Of a stretch of DNA of 18,832 bases, positions 1-6,035 are shown piece after piece. The translations under genes and the position numbers were made by a program. The notes under the pieces are model-generated. The model saw only the letters and a list, made by a program, of their open reading frames with translations. It did not search any database and was not told the origin of the DNA. Source of the stretch: JBHGBB01 sp041946755. Its GTDB lineage: Bacteria; UBP4; UBA4092; JAOAEQ01. The stretch lies in assembly GCA_041946755.1 (NCBI GenBank), contig JBHGBB010000055.1, positions 1 through 18,832 on the forward strand, given 5' to 3'. Within the stretch, counting starts at the first letter, position 1. Every line of letters starts with the position of its first letter.

Positions 1-4
1 CATA

Positions 5-23
5 GCGAAAGTAGAACTTTCGC
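5..23. repeat. Short perfect hairpin P1
   Basis: Inverted repeat with 8-bp arms GCGAAAGT (5-12) and ACTTTCGC (16-23) around the triplet AGA. It is the first of six palindromes packed into the first 272 bases. There is no T-tract directly after it, so it is not an obvious intrinsic terminator on the + strand. The same 8+3+8 plan recurs at 18398-18416. Confidence 0.75.
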
Positions 24-31
24 ACTCCACA

Positions 32-61
32 GGTATGGGTTTGATAAATCAAACCCATACC
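32..61. repeat. Perfect palindrome P2
   Basis: Arms GGTATGGGTTTGAT (32-45) and ATCAAACCCATACC (48-61) are exact reverse complements of 14 bp separated by two bases. A real hairpin would open the innermost pair to give a four-base loop. No T-run follows immediately. Confidence 0.85.
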
Positions 62-105
62 CTACCCAATTTAATTTGATTTTATTGATTTAGTTATGGT
101 TAGAT

Positions 106-132
106 AGCAAACTGCAAAGTTTGCAGTTTGCT
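106..132. repeat. Perfect palindrome P3 (heptad type)
   Basis: Arms of 13 bp (106-118 and 120-132) are exact reverse complements around a single central G at 119. The left half reads as two 7-bp units, GCAAACT (107-113) and GCAAAGT (114-120), and the right half as their inverted counterparts (121-134). It is followed by a T-run at 135-139, so it could terminate + strand transcription. Its core GCAAAGTTTGC is shared with P4. Confidence 0.85.
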
Positions 133-149
133 CCTTTTTCCTTATTTCC

Positions 150-178
150 GATCAAATTGCAAAGTTTGCAATTTGATC
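150..178. repeat. Perfect palindrome P4 (heptad type)
   Basis: Arms GATCAAATTGCAAA (150-163) and TTTGCAATTTGATC (165-178) are exact reverse complements around G164. CAAA recurs with a 7-bp step (153 and 160), and TTTG likewise (165 and 172). It is clearly a sister of P3: the central 11 bases are identical, while the outer arms differ in both arms so that pairing is kept. Confidence 0.85.
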
Positions 179-193
179 CTGTTAACCCAGACC

Positions 194-224
194 AGAGCAA
201 GTTGCATATCATGCAACTTGCTCT
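194..224. repeat. Perfect palindrome P5 (heptad type)
   Basis: Arms AGAGCAAGTTGCAT (194-207) and ATGCAACTTGCTCT (211-224) are exact reverse complements with loop ATC. The arms can be read as 7-bp units starting at 197 and 204. Four T residues (224-227) follow, giving a modest + strand terminator resemblance. The outer arm AGCAA...TTGCT resembles P3. Confidence 0.85.
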
Positions 225-231
225 TTTAATA

Positions 232-272
232 GTTTAATACCCGAATTGGTCGGACCAATTCGGGTATTAAAC
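232..272. repeat. Perfect 20-bp-arm palindrome P6
   Basis: This is the longest perfect palindrome in the window: arm GTTTAATACCCGAATTGGTC (232-251), a single central G (252), and its exact 20-bp reverse complement at 253-272. It lies just upstream of the ylxM promoter. No T-tract follows on the + strand. A perfect 20-bp arm is far beyond chance in a sequence of this size. Confidence 0.9.
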
Positions 273-303
273 CGGTAAAAAATCGGAAATCAAACAATTT
301 AGC

Positions 304-333
304 TTGACAGGAGGTATGCAAATAGACTAATAT
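304..333 (+). promoter_or_regulatory. Candidate sigma70-type promoter of the ylxM-ffh operon
   Basis: A perfect -35 hexamer TTGACA (304-309) is followed after 18 bp by TAATAT (328-333), a good -10. Transcription would start near 340, leaving a leader of about 38 nt before the ylxM start at 378. The AGGAGGT at 309-315 lies inside the spacer and precedes only a four-codon frame, so it is probably fortuitous. Confidence 0.6.
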
Positions 334-377
334 ATTTAGTAAAGATAACTTGCTTGACGGTATTTCCCGGCTTTTTT

Positions 378-815
378 ATGGCGAAAGATTCAGAATTATT
401 AAATGATTTAATTCGGATAAATTTGTTATTTGATTATTATGGTGAGTTGCTAACTGAGAAACAGAAACAGTTTTTAACCCTCCATTATTTTCAAGATCAG
501 ACGCTCCCGGAAATCGCCAGCCAGTTTATTAATCCTGAAAATAACAAACCGTTATCTCGTCAGGCGGTATTCGATTCGATTAAACATGCGATCGATTCTC
601 TAGAAGAATACGATCAGAAACTCGGCTGGATTAAAGAAGATGAATCGAATCGAACCCAATTGAAAAAAGTCGGGAACCAGATTCGGAAGTTAGCCGACCG
701 TATTAAAAATGAAGATATTATTTATGATGGAGATAAAATAGCGCAAACACTCCAGGAAATAGAAAAACAACTGAATCAGATTGCAGGAGAAGAAGAAGAA
801 AAAGAATCAGAATAA
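378..815 (+). CDS. ylxM: YlxM/p13-family SRP-associated helix-turn-helix protein (UPF0122)
   Basis: Small DNA-binding-like protein of 145 aa. The segment RINLLFDYYGELLTEKQKQF near the N-terminus, then an HTH-like stretch around SRQAVFDSIKHAIDSLEEY, is typical of the UPF0122/YlxM family. YlxM is generally encoded next to ffh or ftsY and is thought to be connected with the signal recognition particle, though its precise role is little known. The protein ends in an acidic Glu-rich tail. I chose ATG 378 because the family starts shortly before the RxNLLFDYY motif; an upstream in-frame TTG at 354 would add eight residues of no family resemblance. No convincing Shine-Dalgarno precedes either start. 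It is the first gene of the block, with ffh 118 bp downstream. Confidence 0.85.
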   Translation: MAKDSELLNDLIRINLLFDYYGELLTEKQKQFLTLHYFQDQTLPEIASQFINPENNKPLSRQAVFDSIKHAIDSLEEYDQKLGWIKEDESNRTQLKKVGNQIRKLADRIKNEDIIYDGDKIAQTLQEIEKQLNQIAGEEEEKESE

Positions 816-922
816 AGTTCATAGTACAAAACCCAAAGTTCAAATATTCCATCGAACTATTATTTATTTGGCATTAAATCATTTGGATTTTATTGGGCAT
901 TGGGATTTGGGATTTGGGATTT
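816..922 (+). repeat. Heptad-repeat inverted element between ylxM and ffh
   Basis: The left half (816-850) steps in 7-bp units such as AGTTCAT, AGTACAA, AACCCAA and AGTTCAA. The right half (866-922) ends in three exact tandem copies of GGGATTT (902-922), preceded by units containing ATTTGG and ATTGGG, and is in inverted sense to the left. Words are shared exactly with the element at 15509-15637: AAAGTTCAAATAT (835-847 and 15522-15534), ATTTGGCATT (866-875 and 15607-15616) and GCATTGGGATTT (897-908 and 15612-15623). Confidence 0.75.
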
Positions 923-933
923 ATTGAGAAACT

Positions 934-2292
934 ATGTTTGAGAATCTTACTAGTAAATTAGAATCGGTATTTAAGAAACTTCGCGGAAATGTTACCCTAA
1001 ACGAGAAGAATATTGGGGAAGCGTTGCGGGAAGTTCGGTTAGCATTACTCGAAGCCGATGTAAATTTTAAAGTCGTTCGCGATTTTATCGAACGCGTCCG
1101 TGTTCGAGCTATCGGAGTAGAAGTGCTCCAGAGTCTATCCCCTGCCCAACAGGTAATCAAAATCGTTAATGAAGAGCTGATTGCCTTAATGAGCGGTACC
1201 GTTGATGGAGTGACTCAACCGGTCCCAGCCTTAAACCTCTATCCGGATAAACTGAATTCAATAATGTTGATCGGATTGCAAGGGTCAGGGAAAACCACCG
1301 CTTGCGTTAAACTTGCCAAACAATTCCGGAATAAAGGATATCGACCGCTATTAGTTGCCGCAGATATCTATCGTCCGGCAGCAATAAAACAATTAGAAAC
1401 TTTAGGAAAACAAATCCAAATCCCGGTATTTTCGCTGGGAGATAAAGTCGCTCCCCCGAAAATCGCAAAACAAGCGATCGAATCAGCAAATGAAAATAAC
1501 CAGAACCTGGTGATTATCGATACCGCCGGTCGGTTGCATATCGATACCGAACTGATGCAAGAGTTGAAAGATGTTAAATCGACTATCAATCCGAACGAAA
1601 TCTGGCTGATTTGCGATGCCATGACTGGTCAAGACGCTGTGAATGTTTCCAAACAGTTCCATGATGAAATCGGAATAACCGGTGTTATCTTGACCAAAGT
1701 TGATGGCGATGCCAGAGGCGGTGCGGTGTTATCGATTAAAGCGGTTACCGGCGCCCCGATCCGATTCGTTGGAGTTGGTGAAAAGCTCGATGACTTGGAA
1801 TTATTCCATCCGGAACGAATGGCATCCCGGATTCTTGGTATGGGCGATGTCTTGAGTCTGATTGAAAAAGCGGAATCGACTCTCGATGCCCAAAAGGCGA
1901 AAGAGATGCAAGAGAAACTCCGGAAAGCAACCTTTACTCTGGAAGATTTCCGGGAACAGTTGTTATCGGTTCGCAAAATGGGGTCAATAGAATCGCTGAT
2001 GAGTATGATTCCCGGTATGGGGAAAATAAACGATCCGGAACTAATGCAGCAATCAGAGCAGGAAATGAAGAAAATCGAAGCAATTATTAATTCGATGACT
2101 CCGGGAGAACGGCGCGATCCCCAGATTATCAGTGGCAGCCGGAGACAGCGGATCGCGAAAGGCAGCGGTACCACCGTTCAGGATATCAATCGGCTGTTGA
2201 AACAATACGATCAGATGCGGAAAATGTTTAAACAGTTTGCCTCCGGCGGGAAGCATCTGCCGAAACTGGGTAAATTCAAATTTGGATTTTAA
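934..2292 (+). CDS. ffh: Signal recognition particle protein Ffh (SRP54 GTPase)
   Basis: Protein subunit of the bacterial SRP. It binds signal sequences of nascent inner-membrane and some exported proteins together with 4.5S RNA and delivers ribosomes to FtsY. The 452 aa match the usual family length. The N-domain four-helix bundle occupies about residues 1-90. The G-domain carries the P-loop GLQGSGKT (114-121), the DTAGR motif and TKVDGDARGG. The methionine-rich M-domain includes SMIPGMGK and the RNA-binding segment with SGSRRQRIAKGSG. It ends in a basic GKFKFGF tail. The ATG at 934 gives the standard MFENLTSKLE start; the ribosome binding site is weak, and the heptad-repeat DNA ends about a dozen bases upstream. 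Confidence 0.98.
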   Translation: MFENLTSKLESVFKKLRGNVTLNEKNIGEALREVRLALLEADVNFKVVRDFIERVRVRAIGVEVLQSLSPAQQVIKIVNEELIALMSGTVDGVTQPVPALNLYPDKLNSIMLIGLQGSGKTTACVKLAKQFRNKGYRPLLVAADIYRPAAIKQLETLGKQIQIPVFSLGDKVAPPKIAKQAIESANENNQNLVIIDTAGRLHIDTELMQELKDVKSTINPNEIWLICDAMTGQDAVNVSKQFHDEIGITGVILTKVDGDARGGAVLSIKAVTGAPIRFVGVGEKLDDLELFHPERMASRILGMGDVLSLIEKAESTLDAQKAKEMQEKLRKATFTLEDFREQLLSVRKMGSIESLMSMIPGMGKINDPELMQQSEQEMKKIEAIINSMTPGERRDPQIISGSRRQRIAKGSGTTVQDINRLLKQYDQMRKMFKQFASGGKHLPKLGKFKFGF

Positions 2293-2317
2293 ATCTCTGC
2301 TATACCAGTTCAGAGAT
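2293..2317 (+). repeat. Small hairpin just after ffh
   Basis: ATCTCTG (2293-2299) and CAGAGAT (2311-2317) form a 7-bp stem with an 11-base loop, starting at the base after the ffh stop codon. There is no T-tract after it, so it looks more like an mRNA 3'-end or processing structure than a terminator. Confidence 0.45.
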
Positions 2318-2338
2318 ATAAAAGTAATTAATATATTT

Positions 2339-2366
2339 GGTACTTGGTACTTGATACTTGGTACTT
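2339..2366 (+). repeat. Tandem heptamer GGTACTT x4
   Basis: Four consecutive 7-bp units, GGTACTT (2339-2345), GGTACTT (2346-2352), GATACTT (2353-2359) and GGTACTT (2360-2366), lie between ffh and rpsP and end five bases before the rpsP Shine-Dalgarno. This is another member of the 7-bp-period repeats of this window, here as a one-sided array. Confidence 0.85.
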
Positions 2367-2385
2367 TCGTTAGGGGGTGAGAGAG

Positions 2386-2721
2386 TTGGCAGTAAAAATA
2401 CGTTTACGACGGGTTGGTAAAAAGAAGAAACCGGCGTATCGATTAGTCGTTACCGATTCCCAGTCTCCACGAGATGGGCGATTTATCGAGATTGTCGGCA
2501 TTTATCAACCGTTAACCAATCCGGCGATAACCAGAATTGATAACGACCGAGTCGTATATTGGCTGAAAAACGGGGCCAAACCTTCGGATACCGTTCGGAG
2601 TATCTTAATCAAATCCGGTGTAATGCGGCAGTTTGCAGAATCGAAATCGAGTGCTGCAAAAGAGCCGAAAGTTGAACAGCAAGCACCTGCGGAACCGAGT
2701 CAAAATGTTAGCACGGCATAA
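2386..2721 (+). CDS. rpsP: 30S ribosomal protein S16
   Basis: Small-subunit protein that binds 16S rRNA early in 30S assembly. The sequence MAVKIRLRRVGKKKKPAYRLVVTDSQSPRDGRFIEIVG is the S16 signature; the core runs to about residue 85, and the last ~25 residues are a low-complexity Ala/Gln/Glu/Pro tail. I chose the TTG at 2386 rather than the in-frame GTG at 2377. The strong Shine-Dalgarno AGGGGGTGA (2372-2380) is 5 nt from the TTG but overlaps the GTG itself, and the TTG yields the family-standard MAVKIRLRR N-terminus (111 aa). It sits between ffh and khpA as in many bacteria. Confidence 0.95.
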   Translation: MAVKIRLRRVGKKKKPAYRLVVTDSQSPRDGRFIEIVGIYQPLTNPAITRIDNDRVVYWLKNGAKPSDTVRSILIKSGVMRQFAESKSSAAKEPKVEQQAPAEPSQNVSTA

Positions 2722-2730
2722 TTCATATTG

Positions 2731-2875
2731 GGTTGCATATCTTAGCAATCTAAAGTATTATAGCAACCGGTGGCACTAGAGACACTATCGTGTTAGCATC
2801 GCAGACCAGCTCAAGTAATTATCCCGGTCTGAACCAGGCTTTGGGATAAAATTCAGTATTAACTGAGACGGAGGT
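2731..2875 (+). promoter_or_regulatory. Structure-rich leader of khpA with possible pseudoknot
   Basis: The 159-nt rpsP-khpA gap can form several stems: GGTTGC (2731-2736) with GCAACC (2763-2768); ACAC (2782-2785) with GTGT (2790-2793); CAGACC (2802-2807) with GGTCTG (2826-2831); TTATCCC (2819-2825) with GGGATAA (2843-2849); and TCAGT (2853-2857) with ACTGA (2862-2866). The third and fourth interleave with no base between the strands at 2825/2826, which is the geometry of an H-type pseudoknot, or else of two mutually exclusive stems. The Shine-Dalgarno GGAGGT (2870-2875) follows directly. I do not recognise a known riboswitch class here. Confidence 0.4.
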
Positions 2876-3160
2876 AACTTATGGACGTGAAATTGAAAGA
2901 TTTGGTTGAATATCTCGCAAAAGCGTTAGTCGACAATCCGGAAGAAGTGAAAGTAACCGAAGTAGAAGGTGAACAGACCACCATCTACGAACTGAAAGTA
3001 GCGCAAAGCGATATCGGTAAAATTATCGGGAAACAAGGGCGTACTGCCCGGTCAATCCGTACCGTTCTCTCTGCAGCCGCAGCGAAACAGAAGAAACGGG
3101 CGGTTATGGAAATCATTGAAGAGAATCCGCGGTAATGCGGTAATGGTATCTAGTGCCACC
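2769..3160. repeat. 12-bp inverted repeat flanking khpA
   Basis: GGTGGCACTAGA at 2769-2780 and its exact reverse complement TCTAGTGCCACC at 3149-3160 bracket khpA. The left copy is in the khpA leader, and the right copy starts 13 bases after the stop codon. They could pair in the mRNA or bind the same factor. Only the two terminal 12-mers are the repeat; the enclosed DNA is the leader and the gene. Confidence 0.55.
2881..3135 (+). CDS. khpA: KH-domain RNA-binding protein KhpA (YlqC family)
   Basis: Single KH-domain protein of 84 aa, the normal size of the family. The RNA-gripping segment IGKIIGKQGRTARSIRTVL contains the GxxG loop (G50-K-Q-G53), and a helix AAAAKQKKRAVMEII follows. In Firmicutes KhpA forms a complex with KhpB/Jag and affects cell elongation and small-RNA biology; in most other bacteria its targets are unknown. 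The start ATG 2881 has an excellent Shine-Dalgarno GGAGGT 5 nt upstream. It lies in the usual place after rpsP, but the rimM normally found next is absent. Confidence 0.93.
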   Translation: MDVKLKDLVEYLAKALVDNPEEVKVTEVEGEQTTIYELKVAQSDIGKIIGKQGRTARSIRTVLSAAAAKQKKRAVMEIIEENPR

Positions 3161-3207
3161 TAAGATAATAATAAATCAGTACCGTGATTGTAGCGTGTAA
3201 TACCATT
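3142..3207 (+). repeat. Hairpin in the khpA-trmD spacer
   Basis: AATGGTAT (3142-3149) and ATACCATT (3200-3207) are exact 8-bp reverse complements about 50 bases apart in the 98-bp spacer where rimM would normally lie. The loop contains the right copy of the khpA-flanking 12-mer. No T-tract follows. Confidence 0.35.
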
Positions 3208-3233
3208 GAAATAAAAATCGAGCTGAGTCTGGA

Positions 3234-3974
3234 ATGCAAATCGATATATTGACATTGTTTCCCGGGATATTTACCAGTCCTTTGCAAGAGAGTATTTTAA
3301 AAATTGCATTGGAAAAAGGGTTGGTTACCATAAATCTGGTAGATATCCGCGAGTTTTGTAAAGATAAACATAAAACTGCTGACGATGTACCGTATGGCGG
3401 TGGTCCGGGAATGGTCATGAAACCGGAACCGTTAACCGCAGCGATCGAATCCCGGATTGCGATAAATGCGAAATCGACTCTGGTATTTTTATCGCCGCAA
3501 GGGAATTTGTTCAACCAAACGGTAGCGCGCAGTTTTGCGGACCAGGAATCGATTATTCTGGTCTGCGGAAGATATGAAGAGATTGATGAACGGGTAAAAC
3601 AGTTATTCCCTCATCAGGAGATTTCGATTGGCGATTATGTATTAACCGGCGGCGAAATCCCAGCTCTGGTGATAATCGATGCGATAACCCGGTTAATTCC
3701 GGGAGTAGTCGGTAATCCGGATTCGGTGAATAGCGATTCGTTTTCTGAATGGAGCGGATTCGATTATCCGCATTATACCCGACCACCGATATTTCGAGAT
3801 TTAGCAGTCCCGGAAGTATTGTTAAGTGGAAATCATGCAAAAATCCGGCAATGGCGGAAAAAAGAAGCGTTGCGGAAAACCTATTTATTCCGGCCGGATT
3901 TAATCGATGAGAATTCGTTATCGGAAGAAGATAAACGGTTCTTAGCGGAAATAAAAGCATCAGCTGAGAAATAG
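3234..3974 (+). CDS. trmD: tRNA (guanine37-N1)-methyltransferase TrmD
   Basis: Uses S-adenosylmethionine to methylate G37 next to the anticodon, preventing +1 frameshifts. The 246 aa fit the family. Visible family motifs are MQIDILTLFPGIF at the start, YGGGPGMVMKPEP (54-66), GRYEEIDERV (112-121), the trefoil-knot cofactor loop SIGDYVLTGGEIPAL (131-145), and DYPHYTRPP (177-185). The catalytic Arg/Asp pair known from H. influenzae TrmD (R154, D169) corresponds to R153 and D168 of the DSF motif. ATG 3234 gives the standard N-terminus with only a weak ribosome site. The next gene begins one base after its stop, so they are probably co-translated. Confidence 0.97.
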   Translation: MQIDILTLFPGIFTSPLQESILKIALEKGLVTINLVDIREFCKDKHKTADDVPYGGGPGMVMKPEPLTAAIESRIAINAKSTLVFLSPQGNLFNQTVARSFADQESIILVCGRYEEIDERVKQLFPHQEISIGDYVLTGGEIPALVIIDAITRLIPGVVGNPDSVNSDSFSEWSGFDYPHYTRPPIFRDLAVPEVLLSGNHAKIRQWRKKEALRKTYLFRPDLIDENSLSEEDKRFLAEIKASAEK

Positions 3975-3975
3975 G

Positions 3976-4542
3976 ATGGCAAGTCGAATTTATTTGGGGT
4001 TGATACATTATCCGGTACGTGACCGACAAGGGAGTCTGGTTACCACTTCAATAACGAATTTCGATTTGCATGATATCGCTCGAACCGCTAGAACATTCGG
4101 CGTGGCGAAATATTATCTGGTAAATCCATTAGAATCGCAGTTGATGTTAGCCGATCGGATAACCTATTATTGGCAGCAGGGTTTAGGCAGTCGAATCGTT
4201 CCGGACCGGAAAGAAGCGTTTACTGTAGTTCGGGTTAAAGAGACCTTGGAATCGGTCGTTCAAGAAATCGAAGCGGTGGAAGGTATTAAACCGATTCTGG
4301 TTGGTACCGACGCCAACGAATTGCCGAATAGTATTAGCTATACCGATTTTAGGAAAAAGATTCAAACAGGTACCAATCCAGTATTATTAATTTTCGGTAC
4401 CGGTTGGGGTATTGAAGCCGAATATATCAAAACCTTTGATTATATTCTCGAACCGATACGAGGTATATCAGATACATATAATCATTTATCGGTACGAAGT
4501 GCGGTAGCGATCATTTTAGACCGCCTATTAAGTGAACGATAA
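3976..4542 (+). CDS. TM1570-type SAM-dependent RNA methyltransferase (Methyltrn_RNA_4)
   Basis: Protein of 188 aa resembling the Thermotoga TM1570 family (Pfam Methyltrn_RNA_4), a SPOUT-like knotted methyltransferase of unsettled RNA target. Typical features are the N-terminal IYLGLIHYPVRDRQGSLV, the segment TTSITNFDLHDIARTARTFGV, then LLIFGTGWGIEAEY, which should form the cofactor knot, and EPIRG..YNHLSVRSAVAI near the C-terminus. It starts 1 bp after trmD and precedes rplS, the position in which the family is found in several phyla. Methyltransferase activity is family knowledge; the substrate is unknown to me. Confidence 0.85.
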   Translation: MASRIYLGLIHYPVRDRQGSLVTTSITNFDLHDIARTARTFGVAKYYLVNPLESQLMLADRITYYWQQGLGSRIVPDRKEAFTVVRVKETLESVVQEIEAVEGIKPILVGTDANELPNSISYTDFRKKIQTGTNPVLLIFGTGWGIEAEYIKTFDYILEPIRGISDTYNHLSVRSAVAIILDRLLSER

Positions 4543-4573
4543 TATTATAGTTTGGAGGGAAATAAATTAGGTT

Positions 4574-5011
4574 ATGAAACCAGTTATAGCAGAACTCGAA
4601 AAAGCATATTTGAAAAAAGGGAAACTCCCGGCGTTTGATCCCGGCGATACTATCCGGGTATATTCGAAAGTTGTTGAAGGGGATAAAGAACGGTCACAGG
4701 CTTTTGAAGGGATTGTAATTAAGAAAAGTGGCGGCGGTATGCGCGAGACGTTTACGGTACGGAAAGTATCGTTTGCGGTTGGGGTAGAACGCACCTTTTT
4801 CTTGCATTCCCCGATCGTACAACGAATCCAGTTGGTAAGAAAAGGGAAAGTTCGTCGAGCGAAACTGTATTATTTACGCGATTTATCCGGTAAAAAAGCC
4901 CGAATCGAAGAGAAAATGAGTGAGGAGGCGAAATCAACTACTGATGCCACACCAACTCCGGCTCCAGTTTCCACAGCCAGCGAAAAACCGGCTGAAAAAG
5001 CAACGACCTAG
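4574..5011 (+). CDS. rplS: 50S ribosomal protein L19
   Basis: Large-subunit protein at the 30S-50S interface. The core is recognisable from FDPGDTIRVYSKVVEGDKER through QAFEGIVIKKSGGGMRETFTVRKVSFAVGVERTFFLHSP to KGKVRRAKLYYLRDLSGKKARI, about residues 1-115. The remaining ~30 residues are a Thr/Ala/Pro/Glu-rich extension, not part of the conserved fold. A GGAGGG at 4553-4558 lies rather far (15 nt) from ATG 4574, but an in-frame stop (TAG 4568-4570) excludes a longer protein, and MKPVIAELEKAYLKK fits the family. The tail overlaps the start of rnhB in another frame. Confidence 0.96.
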   Translation: MKPVIAELEKAYLKKGKLPAFDPGDTIRVYSKVVEGDKERSQAFEGIVIKKSGGGMRETFTVRKVSFAVGVERTFFLHSPIVQRIQLVRKGKVRRAKLYYLRDLSGKKARIEEKMSEEAKSTTDATPTPAPVSTASEKPAEKATT

Positions 5012-5612
5012 TCTCGAATATGAGCAACGATGGTATGCTCAAGGGTATACTCGAATCGCCGGATTAGATGAAGTAGGCCGAGGTCCTTTAGCCGGTCCGG
5101 TAGTGGCGGCAGCAGTGATTCTGCCGCAAGGATGTAATATCGAAAACATCGATGATTCGAAACGGCTATCGGAATTGCAGCGCGTGAAATTATATACCCA
5201 GATTATGGATGTAGCAGCAGCAGTGGGTATTGGAGTAGTATCGGAACAGATTATCGACCGAATCAATATCCTGCAAGCAAGTTTGCAAGCGATGCAGATG
5301 GCTATCGATAATCTGAACATTCAACCGGATAGTTTGTTACTCGATGCGGTTACCCTACCCGAATGCAGGTTACCGCAATGCGGGATAATCAAAGGGGACC
5401 AAAAAAGCGTTTCGATTGCCGCAGCCTCGATAATCGCTAAGGTTCATCGAGATAATCTGATGGTAGAATTAGATACGCAATATCCGGAATACGGTTTTGC
5501 TAAACATAAAGGATATGCAACGAAACAGCATATCACGGCGATACAACAATTTGGGTTATGCCAAATCCATCGAAAAACATTCGTAACCCATTTACTCAGT
5601 GGTGGAAAGTAG
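4944..5612 (+). CDS. rnhB: Ribonuclease HII
   Basis: Cleaves the RNA strand of RNA-DNA hybrids and initiates removal of ribonucleotides misincorporated in DNA. The conserved domain starts at SLEYEQRWYAQGYTRIAGLDEVGRGPLAGPV and includes the DSKRLS motif. The acidic active-site set is visible as D42 and E43 (LDEVGRG), D134 (LLLDAV) and D170 (AKVHRD), numbered from ATG 4944. The start is uncertain. ATG 4944 overlaps rplS by 68 bp and has AGGAGG (4923-4928) 15 nt upstream; a GTG at 4920 and a CTG at 4992 are also in frame. The first ~20 residues from 4944 have no family resemblance. Its 3' end overlaps yraN by 55 bp. Confidence 0.92.
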   Translation: MPHQLRLQFPQPAKNRLKKQRPSLEYEQRWYAQGYTRIAGLDEVGRGPLAGPVVAAAVILPQGCNIENIDDSKRLSELQRVKLYTQIMDVAAAVGIGVVSEQIIDRINILQASLQAMQMAIDNLNIQPDSLLLDAVTLPECRLPQCGIIKGDQKSVSIAAASIIAKVHRDNLMVELDTQYPEYGFAKHKGYATKQHITAIQQFGLCQIHRKTFVTHLLSGGK

Positions 5613-6016
5613 TAACTAGTTATCTTAACGGGAATAAACGATTAACCGATAAACAGATTACTGGCAATTACGGTGAACATATTGCCCAAGAGCATTTGAA
5701 ACAAAAAGGATACCAGTTTATCGACCGAAATTACCGCTGTCCATTCGGCGAAATCGATATTATCATGCGGGATAATACCCAGATGGTATTTGTTGAGGTC
5801 AAAACCCGAAATGAGAAATGGCCCGAATATAGATCGCCAGAACAAGCGGTCGATTCAAAAAAGAAAAAGCGGTTGTCCCGATTAGCGAAATATTACCTTA
5901 GCCGACATCGGAAATTGGAATATACTGACTATCGGTTTGATATCGTCAGTATCCTGGTAAACCAACAAGGAAAAGCTGTATCGGTAAATCATATAACCGA
6001 TGCATTTTATGCATAA
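5558..6016 (+). CDS. yraN: YraN family (UPF0102) endonuclease-like protein
   Basis: Protein of 152 aa of the UPF0102 family, which has a PD-(D/E)XK nuclease fold but no firmly established cellular role. The motif order is clear: GNYGEHIAQEHLKQKGYQFIDRNY, then FGEIDIIM with the metal-binding E and D, then MVFVEVKTR carrying the E-x-K signature, and a C-terminal YRFDIVSIL strand. The ATG at 5558 lies inside rnhB, giving a 55-bp overlap; no good later start codon precedes the conserved GNYGE segment, so the overlap is probably real. Coupling of rnhB and yraN is a common arrangement. Confidence 0.88.
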   Translation: MPNPSKNIRNPFTQWWKVVTSYLNGNKRLTDKQITGNYGEHIAQEHLKQKGYQFIDRNYRCPFGEIDIIMRDNTQMVFVEVKTRNEKWPEYRSPEQAVDSKKKKRLSRLAKYYLSRHRKLEYTDYRFDIVSILVNQQGKAVSVNHITDAFYA

Positions 6017-6035
6017 TATTTATTAAGGAGAGTGT

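Noticed and set aside
1..280. A CRISPR array, suggested by repeated palindromes at roughly regular spacing
   Set aside because: The palindromes are all different in sequence and length, spacing is irregular, and no direct repeat of 20 bases or more recurs.
1..280. A simple set of stacked intrinsic terminators
   Set aside because: Only P3 and P5 are followed by T-runs, and the others, including the 20-bp-arm P6, are not. It may explain part of the cluster but not all of it.
309..330. A leader peptide from the AGGAGGT and ATG at 309-318
   Set aside because: The ribosome-site-like sequence abuts the ATG, the frame encodes only four residues, and it lies upstream of the predicted transcription start.
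354..377. Longer YlxM starting at TTG 354
   Set aside because: Adds eight residues without family similarity and has no ribosome site; ATG 378 fits the family.
2053..2256. Minus-strand open frames within ffh, trmD, dnaK and other genes
   Set aside because: They are antisense shadows of strongly conserved genes, lack ribosome sites and resemble no protein family.
2769..3160. khpA as cargo of a small transposon with 12-bp terminal inverted repeats
   Set aside because: khpA is in its conserved place, there is no transposase or target duplication, and the arms are asymmetric with respect to the gene.
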